A stretch of 64,000 nt of DNA from Pseudomonas azotoformans (GCF_900103345.1 NZ_LT629702.1:1364001-1428000), one strand, 5' to 3'. Counted from the first letter of the stretch, positions 26,058 to 35,751 are shown. A program made the numbers and translations. The notes: generated by a model from the sequence alone, not told the origin.

Positions 26058-27008
26058 TTAGATGACCTCCAGGTACGAGCTGTGAATCGCCCGCGCCAGC
26101 TCGCGCACGGTGTCGATAAATTCCGTGAGACGGCTATGCAGGCCGTCTTCAAGGATCTCATCGATGCCGGTGTACCGCAGTCGCGCCTCGAACTCCGCCG
26201 CCAGGCGCTGCGCCGTGCGTCCATAACTGCCGGGCAAGTCCGCGAGGATATGGCTCAATTCCTCGATGCACGCATGCAGCGAGCGCGGCACATCGCTGCG
26301 CAACAGCAGTAATTCGGACACGGAACGGGCATTCAGCGCGTTCGGGTACAGCTCGGTATACGCCTCGAACGACGACAACGCGCGGAGCAGGGCGCTCCAC
26401 TGGTAATAACCGCGTGCCGACAAATCACTGACTTCTTCCGATTCCTCGCCGAACATCTCGTAGCGCGCATCCAGCAAACGCAGGGTGTTGTCGGCGCGCT
26501 CGACAAAGGTGCCCAGGCGAATGAACCGATAGGCGTCATTGCGCATGATCGTCCCCGAGGTGGCACCACGAAACAGGTGCGAACGCTGCTTGACCCAATC
26601 ACAGAAGTGGCTGATGCCATGCCGCGCCAGGCCGCCGGCGGCGATACTGCGCATTTCCAGCCAGGTGGCGTTGAGGTTTTCCCACATGTCGGCGGTGATG
26701 CGTCCGCGTACGGCGTGGGCATTGCCACGGGCGGCGCGCAGGCAGTTGTAGATACTGGCGGGGTTTTCTTCGTCGAGGGCGAAGAAGTGCAGCATGCGCT
26801 CGGCGTCCAGCTGCTTATGCCGCTCAAGGTAGCTGTCCAGGGTGCCGCTGCTGAGCAGCGACATGGCCAGTTCGTCCAGGCCATCGCTGCGCCCGGCCTG
26901 GGGCATCAGCGACAGCGAATAACTGACTTCGAGCATGCGCGCCAGGTTTTCGGCACGCTCCAGGTAGCGGGACATCCAGTACAGATCTGCGGCGGTTCTA
27001 CTCAACAT
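26058..27008 (-). CDS. Alpha-E domain protein
   Basis: A 316-residue, largely helical protein with the alpha-E N-terminal hallmark MLSRTAADLYWMSRYLERAE. These proteins occur beside circularly permuted ATP-grasp proteins, often with a transglutaminase and the proteasome-like Anbu peptidase, in a proposed peptide-tagging or peptide-synthesis system. The ATP-grasp partner is immediately upstream with a 2-base gap. The precise role is not established. Confidence 0.88.
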   Translation of the reverse strand: MLSRTAADLYWMSRYLERAENLARMLEVSYSLSLMPQAGRSDGLDELAMSLLSSGTLDSYLERHKQLDAERMLHFFALDEENPASIYNCLRAARGNAHAVRGRITADMWENLNATWLEMRSIAAGGLARHGISHFCDWVKQRSHLFRGATSGTIMRNDAYRFIRLGTFVERADNTLRLLDARYEMFGEESEEVSDLSARGYYQWSALLRALSSFEAYTELYPNALNARSVSELLLLRSDVPRSLHACIEELSHILADLPGSYGRTAQRLAAEFEARLRYTGIDEILEDGLHSRLTEFIDTVRELARAIHSSYLEVI

Positions 27009-27010
27009 AC

Positions 27011-28420
27011 TCAGCCCTCCACCACCCAGGTGTCCTTGGTTCCGCCGCCTTGCGACGAGTTGACGATCAACGAGCCTTCCTTCAGTGCCACACGGGTGAG
27101 GCCACCGGGCACCAGGCGGGTTTCCTTGCCCGACAGTACAAAGGGCCGCAGGTCGATATGCCGTGGGGCGATGCCGTTTTCGACGAAGGTGGGGCAGGTG
27201 GACAGGCTCAAAGTCGGTTGGGCGATGTAGGCGTGGGGACGGGCCTTGATGCGTTGGCGGAAGTCCTCGATCTCGGCGGCGGTTGAGGCCGGGCCGACCA
27301 GCATGCCGTAGCCGCCGGAGCCCTGGGTTTCCTTGACCACCAGTTCCGGCAGGTGGGCCAGGACGTGGGACAGTTCATCGGGCTTGCGGCACTGGAAGGT
27401 CGGTACGTTTTGTAGCACCGGTTCTTCGTCCAGGTAGAAACGGATCATTTCCGGCACATAGGGGTAGATCGACTTGTCGTCCGCCACGCCGGTGCCGATG
27501 GCATTGGCCAGCACTACGTTGCCGGCGCAATAGGCGGCAACCAGGCCGGGCACACCGAGCATGGACTCGGGGTTGAAGGCCTTGGGGTCGAGGAAGGCGT
27601 CGTCGATACGCCGGTAAATCACGTCCACCGGCTTGGGGCCGTCGGTGGTGCGCATGAACACCTTGAGGTCGTGCACGAACAGGTCGGCGCCTTCCACCAG
27701 TTCCACACCCATTTCCCGGGCCAGGAACGCATGTTCGAAAAACGCGCTGTTGAAACGGCCTGGGGTCAGCACCACGACGTTGGGGTTGTCCAGGCGGCTG
27801 GAACTCTTGAGGGTCTTGAGCAGCAGGTTGGGGTAGTGGTCCACCGGCGCGATGCGTTGCTTGGCAAACACCTCGGGGAACAGGCGCATCATCATCTTGC
27901 GGTCTTCGAGCATGTAGCTCACGCCGCTGGGGGTGCGCAGGTTGTCTTCGAGCACGTAGTAGGTGCCGTCGCCGTCACGCACCAGGTCGACACCCGAGAT
28001 ATGCGAGTAGATGTCGCGGTGCAGGTCCAGGCCGACCATGGCCTTCTGATAGCCCTCGTTACCCAGCACCTGGTCCGCGGGAATGATCCCGGCCTTGATG
28101 ATCCGCTGGTCGTGGTAGATGTCGGAGAGGAACATGTTCAGCGCATTGACGCGCTGGATGCAGCCGCGCTCGATCACGCTCCATTCACTGGCAGGGATAC
28201 TGCGCGGGATGATGTCGAAGGGGATCAGGCGCTCGGTGTCTTGTTCGTCGCCGTAGAGGGTGAAGGTGATCCCGGCGCGGTGAAACAGCAAATCGGCTTC
28301 GCGGCGACGCTGGGCCAGCAGTTCCGGCGGCGTATTCGCCAGCCAGCGGGAAAAGTCCTGATAGTGCGCACGGCAGGCGCCGTTTGCGTCATTCATTTCA
28401 TCGAAGAAAGATCGAGCCAT
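27011..28420 (-). CDS. Circularly permuted type 2 ATP-grasp protein
   Basis: A 469-residue protein of the circularly permuted ATP-grasp group. Visible blocks are LTPGRFNSAFFEHAFLAREM, DVIYRRIDDAFLDP and LVVKETQGSGGYGM, the last being the ATP-binding Gly-rich segment. Such enzymes likely form amide bonds using ATP, but their substrates are not known. It is cotranscribed with the alpha-E gene. The transglutaminase and Anbu-like genes often found with this pair are not next to it here. Confidence 0.88.
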   Translation of the reverse strand: MARSFFDEMNDANGACRAHYQDFSRWLANTPPELLAQRRREADLLFHRAGITFTLYGDEQDTERLIPFDIIPRSIPASEWSVIERGCIQRVNALNMFLSDIYHDQRIIKAGIIPADQVLGNEGYQKAMVGLDLHRDIYSHISGVDLVRDGDGTYYVLEDNLRTPSGVSYMLEDRKMMMRLFPEVFAKQRIAPVDHYPNLLLKTLKSSSRLDNPNVVVLTPGRFNSAFFEHAFLAREMGVELVEGADLFVHDLKVFMRTTDGPKPVDVIYRRIDDAFLDPKAFNPESMLGVPGLVAAYCAGNVVLANAIGTGVADDKSIYPYVPEMIRFYLDEEPVLQNVPTFQCRKPDELSHVLAHLPELVVKETQGSGGYGMLVGPASTAAEIEDFRQRIKARPHAYIAQPTLSLSTCPTFVENGIAPRHIDLRPFVLSGKETRLVPGGLTRVALKEGSLIVNSSQGGGTKDTWVVEG

Positions 28421-28893
28421 TCCAGTACCTTGTCAGTGCCGAGGGACGCTTGGGTGGCACTGCCGTTTCAAAAAACGCATTTTTATGAGCCCGTGGCTGA
28501 GGGTGCCACTGGGCCTGGTCCTTACTTTCTTATGGGATCGGCTCTGGGTCGGGGGGTAACGAATGCTCCTGTTTGCAGGTAGATAAATGGATAAAGCAAT
28601 GCGTGTGCCGAAACCGCGAATCTTGTGGCGAGGCGCTTGTTGTGGTGAGCGGGCTTGCCCCGCGTTGGAGTGCGCAGCGCTCCCGCTCTTTCTGGGGCCG
28701 CTGCGCAGCCCAACGCGGGGCAAGCCCGCTCGCCACAGAAGCCTGTTCACCACAGAAGGTCATCACCACAACAAGCCCGCTCACCACAAGAGGGCAGTGC
28801 CCGGCAGGCGCTCCAACTTGGTGCATGAACAAACTTGAACTTCACTCGCCGCCGACTCTCCTAACAGGACTCGAACCTGCAGGGAGCACCGTC
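28421..28893. other. Intergenic region with REP elements
   Basis: This 473-base stretch between divergent genes has no convincing gene. It contains the REP pair at 28640-28738, extra degenerate REP-like fragments on both sides (about 28624-28656 and 28745-28792), and at 28864-28880 a 17-base match to a tRNA T-arm on the minus strand. Promoters for the ATP-grasp operon and for the membrane protein gene must lie here but are not resolved. Confidence 0.6.
28640..28738. repeat. REP inverted pair, nested with degenerate copies
   Basis: The left arm (about 28640-28679) and right arm (about 28700-28738) are near-perfect inverted complements with the core GCGGGCTTGCCCCGC. Flanking copies of GTGGTGAGCGGGCTTG on both sides show that REP units have accumulated or been partly duplicated here. 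Confidence 0.85.
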
Positions 28894-29439
28894 GTGCCCA
28901 GAATCATCTCGCCCCATACGCCGGAAGCGGCCCTGACCGACCATAGCGAACACAACGCCAAGATCTTCGGCTCGCCCAAGGATCGCTTGGACTTCTACCG
29001 GCGCGAGATCCAGTACGAAACCACCATCCTGGCCAACCGCACTGACGCCTACCTCACCGCGCAATCATTCCTGGTGATCGCCTTCGTCTCGGGCATGGGC
29101 AACCTCAATCCCGAATGGGGCAAGTTGTTCACCCTGGTAGTGCCGGTGTTCCTGGTGATGCTCGGCGTGCTCAGTTCGTTGAACGCCTGGCCTGGCATCC
29201 GTGCCGCCTACGAGATCATCGACCATTGGCACTACAAACAGAGCGAGCTGCTGCGCAGCGAGCCGGTGATGGGCCTGGCCTACGATGAGTCACCTTTGTT
29301 TTCCGAGATGGAGTCGTCCCACAAGGGCTATCGCAAGTCGCTGCTATTCTCAATGCGTGCGCCCTGGCTGTTCATGGTGTTCTGGCTGTTGCTGGGGGCT
29401 TACGCGTTCTATATCCAGGTGGATAACCCGGGCTCCTAG
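28894..29439 (+). CDS. Small inner-membrane protein of unknown function
   Basis: A 181-residue protein. It has a charged N-terminus (DRLDFYRREIQYE), hydrophobic segments at about 53-65 and 75-95, a cytoplasmic-looking loop, and a C-terminal membrane segment (APWLFMVFWLLLGAYAFYI). I do not recognise a named family; the helix-hairpin-plus-C-terminal-helix layout recalls SLATT-like two-helix effectors, but this is only a resemblance. GTG 28894 is chosen because AGGGAG lies 7 bases upstream; an upstream ATG at 28825 would add 23 residues without a good site. Confidence 0.65.
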   Translation: MPRIISPHTPEAALTDHSEHNAKIFGSPKDRLDFYRREIQYETTILANRTDAYLTAQSFLVIAFVSGMGNLNPEWGKLFTLVVPVFLVMLGVLSSLNAWPGIRAAYEIIDHWHYKQSELLRSEPVMGLAYDESPLFSEMESSHKGYRKSLLFSMRAPWLFMVFWLLLGAYAFYIQVDNPGS

Positions 29440-29496
29440 CCGACGCCCCAAAACCGATGCCGGTATCGAGACCCAAGGTGGTTAGAGGAGACGATC

Positions 29497-29634
29497 ATGC
29501 CAAAAGACCTCGAAGATGATGAGCTCAACGACCCGGGCAATGAAGACCCGGGGTCGTTGATGGATGATGCACAAGTGCCGCTCAGGGATCTGGATGAAGT
29601 TGCGGACGCAGGTCCTACACAAGATAAGGACTAG
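29497..29634 (+). CDS. Small acidic protein, 45 residues
   Basis: ATG 29497 with AGAGGAG 6 bases upstream opens a short frame starting MPKDLEDDELNDPGN and ending TQDKD. About a third of the residues are Asp or Glu, and no membrane segment is present. It follows the membrane-protein gene by 57 bases and may be cotranscribed with it. The strong ribosome-binding site and the absence of an overlapping gene support it, but no function can be inferred. Its stop lies 18 bases from the convergent toxin gene stop. Confidence 0.6.
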   Translation: MPKDLEDDELNDPGNEDPGSLMDDAQVPLRDLDEVADAGPTQDKD

Positions 29635-29652
29635 TCGCCGACGCTGCAGGGA

Positions 29653-32600
29653 TCAGGAATCGATCCAGGAGTGCTCGGCACCAATCTTGACGTTGAATCT
29701 GTGCTGAAGCGGGAAATAATGTTCCTTAAGCCTGACCAGTCGTTTATCCAGTGTTTCAGGTGGGGTGATACCACTGCGTATGTAGGACTGACGAACATCT
29801 CGTTCAATCTGGACTTTCGGACCATAGGGTTCGAGTGTTGATCCGACTACCTTGTTCTCCCTCGTGATGCCATCAAAACCCAGGTCGTACATGTCTGGTC
29901 GTTTCAGCTTGAGGTTGTCATTGAACAGCGTCGGGCCGACCGTTTCAAAAATCTTGCGTTCGTAGGCATTGAACTCAGGCGTGTATTGAACCCTGCCGTT
30001 GGCGCCCCTGGTCACCGTCGGGCGGTTGGCCATGAAGTAGGCCTTGTTGTCAGCGAAGCGCTTTTTCATCTCGGCGATCATGTCGGAAATGACTGGGTTG
30101 TTTGTCTGTGAGCCGAAATTGCTGGTGTTATAGAACGGCTTGTAGTCGGTCAGACTATGCGCCACCGGTCGGTTGAGCAGTACATCACTCGGGCCGGCAT
30201 TCACTGCATCTGCCCCGACTTTTGCCTGGATGACATCATCCGTATCGAGATAGAACCCGCCATATTTGTTTACGATGGGATAGCGTGCAACGTCTGAGGC
30301 AGCGGCCAGGTTTTTTCCTTGCCCCTGTCGGAAGTAATCGTACATTTCGCCGCTTTTCAGCTGTTGAAATACGTCATCCTCACTGAGGTTACGCACTTCC
30401 AGTCCTGGGGCTTTGCTTTCCAGTTTTTGCTTTATCTGTTGGAAAATGGCGGGGCTGTCTGCATCCACATGCAGGATGGATTTGTACCCGGGCGCCTGCA
30501 CGGCATTGCTGGCCATGGTTTCCACCAGCTTGGATGGAATATCCTGACCCGCCCAAAAGTAATGAAGGTTCTTGGGGATAGGCTTTACATCGTCGGGAAT
30601 TTTCAACGCCGACGACGGCGCCACATCGACAAATGCATAACGATGGGCATCCGGCTTTTTAGCTTTTGAAAACTGGTCGAACGACCCTCGTTGCCATTTG
30701 CCTTTGCTGGTTCGCCAATAGTACTGGTGATTGAGTGAATCGACCCCGGTAGAAAGATTGCTTTCCTTCCAGGCGCCTGCCGAACTGTCGAATATGACGT
30801 TGTGATCCACGCCCTTGTAGTTGAGCGTGAAGGGGGATGTCGAGCTATTCACGACTTTGATGCCATCCATGGGGACGACATACGTACTGTCCCCTAGTTT
30901 CCAGCGCAACGGGGACTCGCCTGCGCCACCCAGCAGGCGCGCGGAGCGGGAAGTGGGCTCCCATCCCGAAGCCCCCAGGTCCCGGACGGGAATATCGGGC
31001 CCCGTCCCCTTGGGGTGTCGGATGACGCGCTGACCTTTGTGCAGCCGGGATTCATACAGCACCCCGTCGATTTTCACATATTCCTTCTGGCTGCGACCCA
31101 CATAGACATTGGCTTGCAAGCCCTTGGTCGAGAGTTGGTCCGTGGCGATGTACTTGGCTTGATAATCCAGAAGCTGCGTATCCAGGGGCCGCATTTCACC
31201 GCCCGCCGCTACTCGATTCGGGGTGAAGTCTTTCAGGGGGCCACCCAGCGTTTTTTTCTTGACGGCGTCGTACCGGTGCCAGTTGCCCTGAAACATGACA
31301 GCCGTGCCGTCTACCGTCTCTTGCCCCACCTTGAACCTTCCGCGGGCCGCCAGGCCATGCTCCTGGCTGGCACTGATCACCTCGTCAGGGCTGCCAACCG
31401 TTTGCAAACTGTCGGAGACTGTGGCCCTCGGGGCGTCAGCGGCGAAATTATCCAGCGGTTTGCCGTAGGCTTGCCGAGTACGCGGATCATAGGCGTACCA
31501 CTTACCGGCAGCCTCATCGAACTTGGCCAAGGCTTTGCTTTCAGCCGCGCCATTGATTGCCTTGTAGGTACCTTCAGCGATATCCGGCTTTTTGGCCAAT
31601 TCAAGCAGATTGACGCTGCGGTGTGTCCTTAAATGCCGGATGCCCTTGTACCCCTCGCCAAGGATATGTGCGGTACCTTTCACTACGCCACGCGCCAGGT
31701 CATCCAGCCCACCCAGTGGATTGAGTGCGCCCACGGCTGCGCGTCCGACGATCTTGAGACCATGCCCCAACCTGGCGAGTGAAGCCGCACCGGTCGCCGC
31801 GGCTTTCGCGCCTTTGAGTGAGGTACCGAAACCGACAAGGAATCCGAATACATCCCACACCAGATCACCCACGCCCTGGGCAGTGTTGCCGTTCTGAAAA
31901 TTGACGATGGCCGACCTGAACGGAATGAGGTTGAGGGCGAATTCCTTGACTTTTTCATGGAGTGGCACTTCAGTGTCAAAGGTCGTTTGACCCTTGGCCG
32001 CCTTTTTCAGCCCGGGCAAATCCATATCCTGGAGGATGGCGTCTGCAAGGTAGGCGGTTCTCGCGCTGGCAAAGCTATCGGGAATACCCTTGACGCCTTT
32101 TGCCTCGTCCGTTATCCCGGCGGGGTATTGACCTTCAGGCGTGATCACCTTGAACGCGTTGAAGGGCCGGGAACCTTTGTAATAGGGCTCCTCTGTCTTG
32201 AAGTCGCCCAGGTCGGGGCGTTGGGTGATTTTCCCTTGCAGCCGGTCCAGTTGATAGTTGTAGATCTGGCCATCGCGTTCGATCTTGATCTGTACGTGGC
32301 CTTCAGTTGCTTTGTTGCGTTCACTGACGCTTGAGCCGCCCCATTCGTAATGGACTTCCTTGGCGATGGTGACTTTCCCGTACTCGAAATTCTGACGGTC
32401 CGCCAATGGCAGTTTCGACACCATGTATTTTATATGCGCAGCTGTTGCGGTCTTGACCGCATCGGAATAAGCCGTGAATGCACCTTCGAATGCGTCGGAT
32501 AGACGTGGCAGTTGTTTGAGCTTTTGCAGGGCGTCATTGATGTCGAATGCAGCCGATGAAGAGACCCAGGCTCCCGGCCGGTTGTCATCGGGTAAATCGA

Positions 32601-34683
32601 CCCCCCCGTCAGTGGCCGCTCGAATAAGGTTTCGGCCCGACTCCCCCCAATTATCAGCAGAGCTCGGTGCTCCCAGGACACCTCGACCATCGATGTACAA
32701 ATCCAGTATCGAGTAGGGCCCCGGAAAGAATCTGTTCGACGGTTTGACGCTGATGCATTTTTCTTCGAAGTGCTTTGGGTCCAGGTGCGGCATGGCCTTT
32801 TTCAGTTGCTCCAGCGCCATGCCCTTGGCGGTCGGCATCTGTGCGACGGACGCGTGCGAGGCGTTCTTGAGTTCGCTGATCTGCGCTGCAAATGCCTCGC
32901 GCACTTGCGTCATTGAGGCACTGGTAACCGGATATGGCATGCCGTTGGCAGTGGCCCACTCCTTGAGTGCTACGGTCTGAGCAACAAACTCAGTACGTTG
33001 CTCTTCGTCGGAGATGGGCCCGATGCTGGCCTGGAGCATGATTTGGGCATAACTCATCGTTGCGCTCGCCCCTGGGGCGAGGGCTTCGATACGAGCCACT
33101 GCGGTAGTGAAACTCACCCAACTGTGGGTACCCAGGAGAATATCTTGTGGAATGTCCTTGACCAGAAACTCCGGGGCGCGGCTGGACAGCATCAACGTCG
33201 CTTGAATCGCCGCCTGTTCAGGCGACGATTCCTTGGCCAGTTCGGCCGTCAATTCCGCCAAAACCGTTGCAGCGGTCTTACCCGAGTTTTGCGCGGAAAG
33301 CAGCGTGTAGCCTGCGATACGGCTTTGCGTCATCCCCGAGGCGGTGTCCGCAGGCGCGGACAGGTCCAGGGTCAGGGCTGCGAGCAACCAATCGTTGATA
33401 CTGCCTTTGACCGAGCGGGCCTCGAATCGGGCCTGAATGGCCCGCCCCAATGCCTGCCCCCTGGGCGACTCGATCAAGCGGTCGATCAGACGCCTTGGGT
33501 CAGCGGTTTGCGCAGGCAGTATTTGTGCGCCATCCAACACGTACTCCAGGACGCTGCGGGAAGGACGCAGGTCAATATCTCCAACCCTGCCGCTCAGGAT
33601 ATCGGCTCTCAATTGCTGTTCACTCGCGGCATCCAATGGTGCAGGCCATGCGCGCGCACCACCGTAGTTTCCGTGAGCCGGCGCCTTGGGTGGCGGGGTC
33701 AGCAACGCGTTGGCCAGATTGTCCAGTTGATCGAGGGTAGTGGGGATTATCCAGCCATGGTCCTTGATAAATTGCCTTAGGCTCACTCTTTTGTAGCTGT
33801 CGGCGCTCGCCGGTTTGTAGGTGCCTGCAGGGTCGACATCCACTATGCGGGTGTCCAGTTCACGGGCTATTTCCGACTCATCCCGTGTTCCCTCTCTGAC
33901 AAAACCGACCAGGTGCTTCAAATCGTGCGCCACCTGGTGGCGGTTGCGAATATCGGCCAGCTGCGCCTGCTGCTCTTCCAGCCGTTCCTCGCTGCGGCTG
34001 CTGTGCAGGTCTGAAAAGCGCTCCGGTTTCAGTTCAGTGAAGGTTTTGTCCTGCAGCAGTTCGGCCACGCGTTGCTTGATTGCATCGGGGGACAAGAGCA
34101 CGGGTTCTTTATAAAAACCTTGCACCAGGCTCATGGGAGCCCTATTGGCAGTGGCTGACAATGGCGGGGAAAACATTGTGTCGCTGCTGCCAGAGGCGAT
34201 GACGCGGCCTGCAGACAGGATCGGTCCGCTGACAGCGGCCCAGCCTGGGTCGTCGAGCCCCAGGGTATGCACCACCAGCCCAGGTGCTGTTTTAAGCGTG
34301 AAAGAAATCTGGCCTGACGCGGGATTGATCCTTATCGAGTCCGGCTTTATGTCCCGGTCTTGTATCCACTGCTGGACGTCGGGAGAACGGAAAGCCTGCT
34401 CCAACTGGTTCCACCATTGTCCGAACGTCGAGCTGGCAGGGATCGGATGGAGCGTGAGGTGGGATGCTTGTCCCGGGTGTTCAAGGGTCTTGGCCAGTTC
34501 GCTGCGATAAAGCGCTGCCAATTCGCTATCGCCTTCCGTTCGGGTGTCGGGATTGTAATCGTCTGTTCCGGCCGGCTCTTGCGCCTCGCGTCGCAGCCTT
34601 GCAGGGCGCGCCTGAAGGGTATCGGTGGGCAATTTGGCGAAGGCATTCATGTTGTTTGAACTGATCATTCCATAGGTGCTCAT
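29653..34683 (-). CDS. Large toxin-like protein with C-terminal TcdA/TcdB-type glycosyltransferase domain
   Basis: A 1676-residue protein. The last 310 residues begin IPKNLHYFWAGQDIPSKL and carry SDVARYPIVNKYGGFYLDTDD, with the DXD motif at about 1480-1482; this is the sugar-nucleotide and metal site of GT44-like toxin glycosyltransferases. A hydrophobic, Gly/Ala-rich stretch (about 918-1000) could insert into membranes. The remainder resembles large Pseudomonas dermonecrotic-toxin-like proteins. There is no signal peptide, no immunity gene is evident, and its base composition is clearly lower in GC than the flanks, suggesting transfer. ATG 34683 lacks a strong ribosome-binding site; ATG 34668 or 34650 are alternatives. 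Confidence 0.8.
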   Translation of the reverse strand: MSTYGMISSNNMNAFAKLPTDTLQARPARLRREAQEPAGTDDYNPDTRTEGDSELAALYRSELAKTLEHPGQASHLTLHPIPASSTFGQWWNQLEQAFRSPDVQQWIQDRDIKPDSIRINPASGQISFTLKTAPGLVVHTLGLDDPGWAAVSGPILSAGRVIASGSSDTMFSPPLSATANRAPMSLVQGFYKEPVLLSPDAIKQRVAELLQDKTFTELKPERFSDLHSSRSEERLEEQQAQLADIRNRHQVAHDLKHLVGFVREGTRDESEIARELDTRIVDVDPAGTYKPASADSYKRVSLRQFIKDHGWIIPTTLDQLDNLANALLTPPPKAPAHGNYGGARAWPAPLDAASEQQLRADILSGRVGDIDLRPSRSVLEYVLDGAQILPAQTADPRRLIDRLIESPRGQALGRAIQARFEARSVKGSINDWLLAALTLDLSAPADTASGMTQSRIAGYTLLSAQNSGKTAATVLAELTAELAKESSPEQAAIQATLMLSSRAPEFLVKDIPQDILLGTHSWVSFTTAVARIEALAPGASATMSYAQIMLQASIGPISDEEQRTEFVAQTVALKEWATANGMPYPVTSASMTQVREAFAAQISELKNASHASVAQMPTAKGMALEQLKKAMPHLDPKHFEEKCISVKPSNRFFPGPYSILDLYIDGRGVLGAPSSADNWGESGRNLIRAATDGGVDLPDDNRPGAWVSSSAAFDINDALQKLKQLPRLSDAFEGAFTAYSDAVKTATAAHIKYMVSKLPLADRQNFEYGKVTIAKEVHYEWGGSSVSERNKATEGHVQIKIERDGQIYNYQLDRLQGKITQRPDLGDFKTEEPYYKGSRPFNAFKVITPEGQYPAGITDEAKGVKGIPDSFASARTAYLADAILQDMDLPGLKKAAKGQTTFDTEVPLHEKVKEFALNLIPFRSAIVNFQNGNTAQGVGDLVWDVFGFLVGFGTSLKGAKAAATGAASLARLGHGLKIVGRAAVGALNPLGGLDDLARGVVKGTAHILGEGYKGIRHLRTHRSVNLLELAKKPDIAEGTYKAINGAAESKALAKFDEAAGKWYAYDPRTRQAYGKPLDNFAADAPRATVSDSLQTVGSPDEVISASQEHGLAARGRFKVGQETVDGTAVMFQGNWHRYDAVKKKTLGGPLKDFTPNRVAAGGEMRPLDTQLLDYQAKYIATDQLSTKGLQANVYVGRSQKEYVKIDGVLYESRLHKGQRVIRHPKGTGPDIPVRDLGASGWEPTSRSARLLGGAGESPLRWKLGDSTYVVPMDGIKVVNSSTSPFTLNYKGVDHNVIFDSSAGAWKESNLSTGVDSLNHQYYWRTSKGKWQRGSFDQFSKAKKPDAHRYAFVDVAPSSALKIPDDVKPIPKNLHYFWAGQDIPSKLVETMASNAVQAPGYKSILHVDADSPAIFQQIKQKLESKAPGLEVRNLSEDDVFQQLKSGEMYDYFRQGQGKNLAAASDVARYPIVNKYGGFYLDTDDVIQAKVGADAVNAGPSDVLLNRPVAHSLTDYKPFYNTSNFGSQTNNPVISDMIAEMKKRFADNKAYFMANRPTVTRGANGRVQYTPEFNAYERKIFETVGPTLFNDNLKLKRPDMYDLGFDGITRENKVVGSTLEPYGPKVQIERDVRQSYIRSGITPPETLDKRLVRLKEHYFPLQHRFNVKIGAEHSWIDS

Positions 34684-34824
34684 GCTGTGATTGACAGGCG
34701 CATCGCCAAGGCATTGGCTGCCTTTGGATGCAATGTCTGTGTCACAGGTGGCCCTGAGGATTCCAATCGCGAGCGGTTTATTCGTTGCTGTTTCTGTCCA
34801 GCGCCTGGCCGCCCGGAGGCTGGC

Positions 34825-35751
34825 TTAATGCGGCTCGATCAACTGCGAGCCAATGGTTTTCATCCGGATCATGTCCATCAACTGCCGCAACCCCGGTTGC
34901 GACTGACGCCGGCTGGGGTAGTACATGCACAACGGCTCGCCCATGCAGGCCCAGTCGGGCATGACCTCCACCAGGCGGCCGTCCTTGAGTTCCTGCTCCA
35001 CGCGATTGGACAGGCAGTAGGCGATGCCCACCCCTTGCAGCGCCGCATTGACGATGGTCTCGGTATCAGCCGCGCTGAAGTGGCCTGGCACGTCGATGCG
35101 TTGCTGGCGGCTGCCGTTGCCCAGTTCCCACTTGTAGGTGGTCTTGTCGCCCAGGTACATGCGGATGCAGGTGTGTTGCAGTAGATCCTTGGGCACCTGC
35201 GGCGTGCCCTGGCGGGCCAGGTAGGCGGGCGAGGCGACCATGATCCAGCGCAGCTCACCGGTCAATGGCACGGCGACCATGTCCTGGGGCACGGTGGCGC
35301 CGTAGCGGATACCCGCGTCGTAGCCCTCGGCGATGATGTCGATCATCTGGTCCTGCACGATCAGGTCCAGGCGCAGTTGCGGGTAGGCGGCGCAGAACTC
35401 TCCGAGAATCGGCGCCAGCAATAAGACCGCCGCATCCCGTGGCACATTCAAGCGTAGCCGGCCGATTGGCGTTTCACGGTACAACTCCAGGGTATCGAGA
35501 CCGTCCTTGATGGTGGCAAAGCCCTGGGTGAGTTTTTCCGCCAGGAGCGAACCCGCATCGGTGGGTTCCACGGCGCGACTGGTGCGGTACAGCAGCTTCA
35601 CCCCCAGGCGGGTTTCCAGGTTGCGCATGGTGTGGCTCAAGGCCGAGGTGGTCACGCCCAATTCATGGGCGGCATGGCGAAAGCTGCGGCGGCGGATGAT
35701 GGCCATGAACACGTTGAGATCCGCCAATTCGGACCGGTTGAAAGCAGCCAT
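34825..35751 (-). CDS. LysR-family transcriptional regulator
   Basis: A 308-residue LTTR. The N-terminal winged helix reads LADLNVFMAIIRRRSFRHAA with ELGVTTSALSHTMRNLE as recognition segment; the rest is the effector-binding domain. ATG 35751 (MAAFNRSE) has AAGAGGC upstream and is preferred over a longer reading frame to 35949. It is divergent from the aldo/keto reductase gene, whose expression it probably controls. Confidence 0.9.
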   Translation of the reverse strand: MAAFNRSELADLNVFMAIIRRRSFRHAAHELGVTTSALSHTMRNLETRLGVKLLYRTSRAVEPTDAGSLLAEKLTQGFATIKDGLDTLELYRETPIGRLRLNVPRDAAVLLLAPILGEFCAAYPQLRLDLIVQDQMIDIIAEGYDAGIRYGATVPQDMVAVPLTGELRWIMVASPAYLARQGTPQVPKDLLQHTCIRMYLGDKTTYKWELGNGSRQQRIDVPGHFSAADTETIVNAALQGVGIAYCLSNRVEQELKDGRLVEVMPDWACMGEPLCMYYPSRRQSQPGLRQLMDMIRMKTIGSQLIEPH

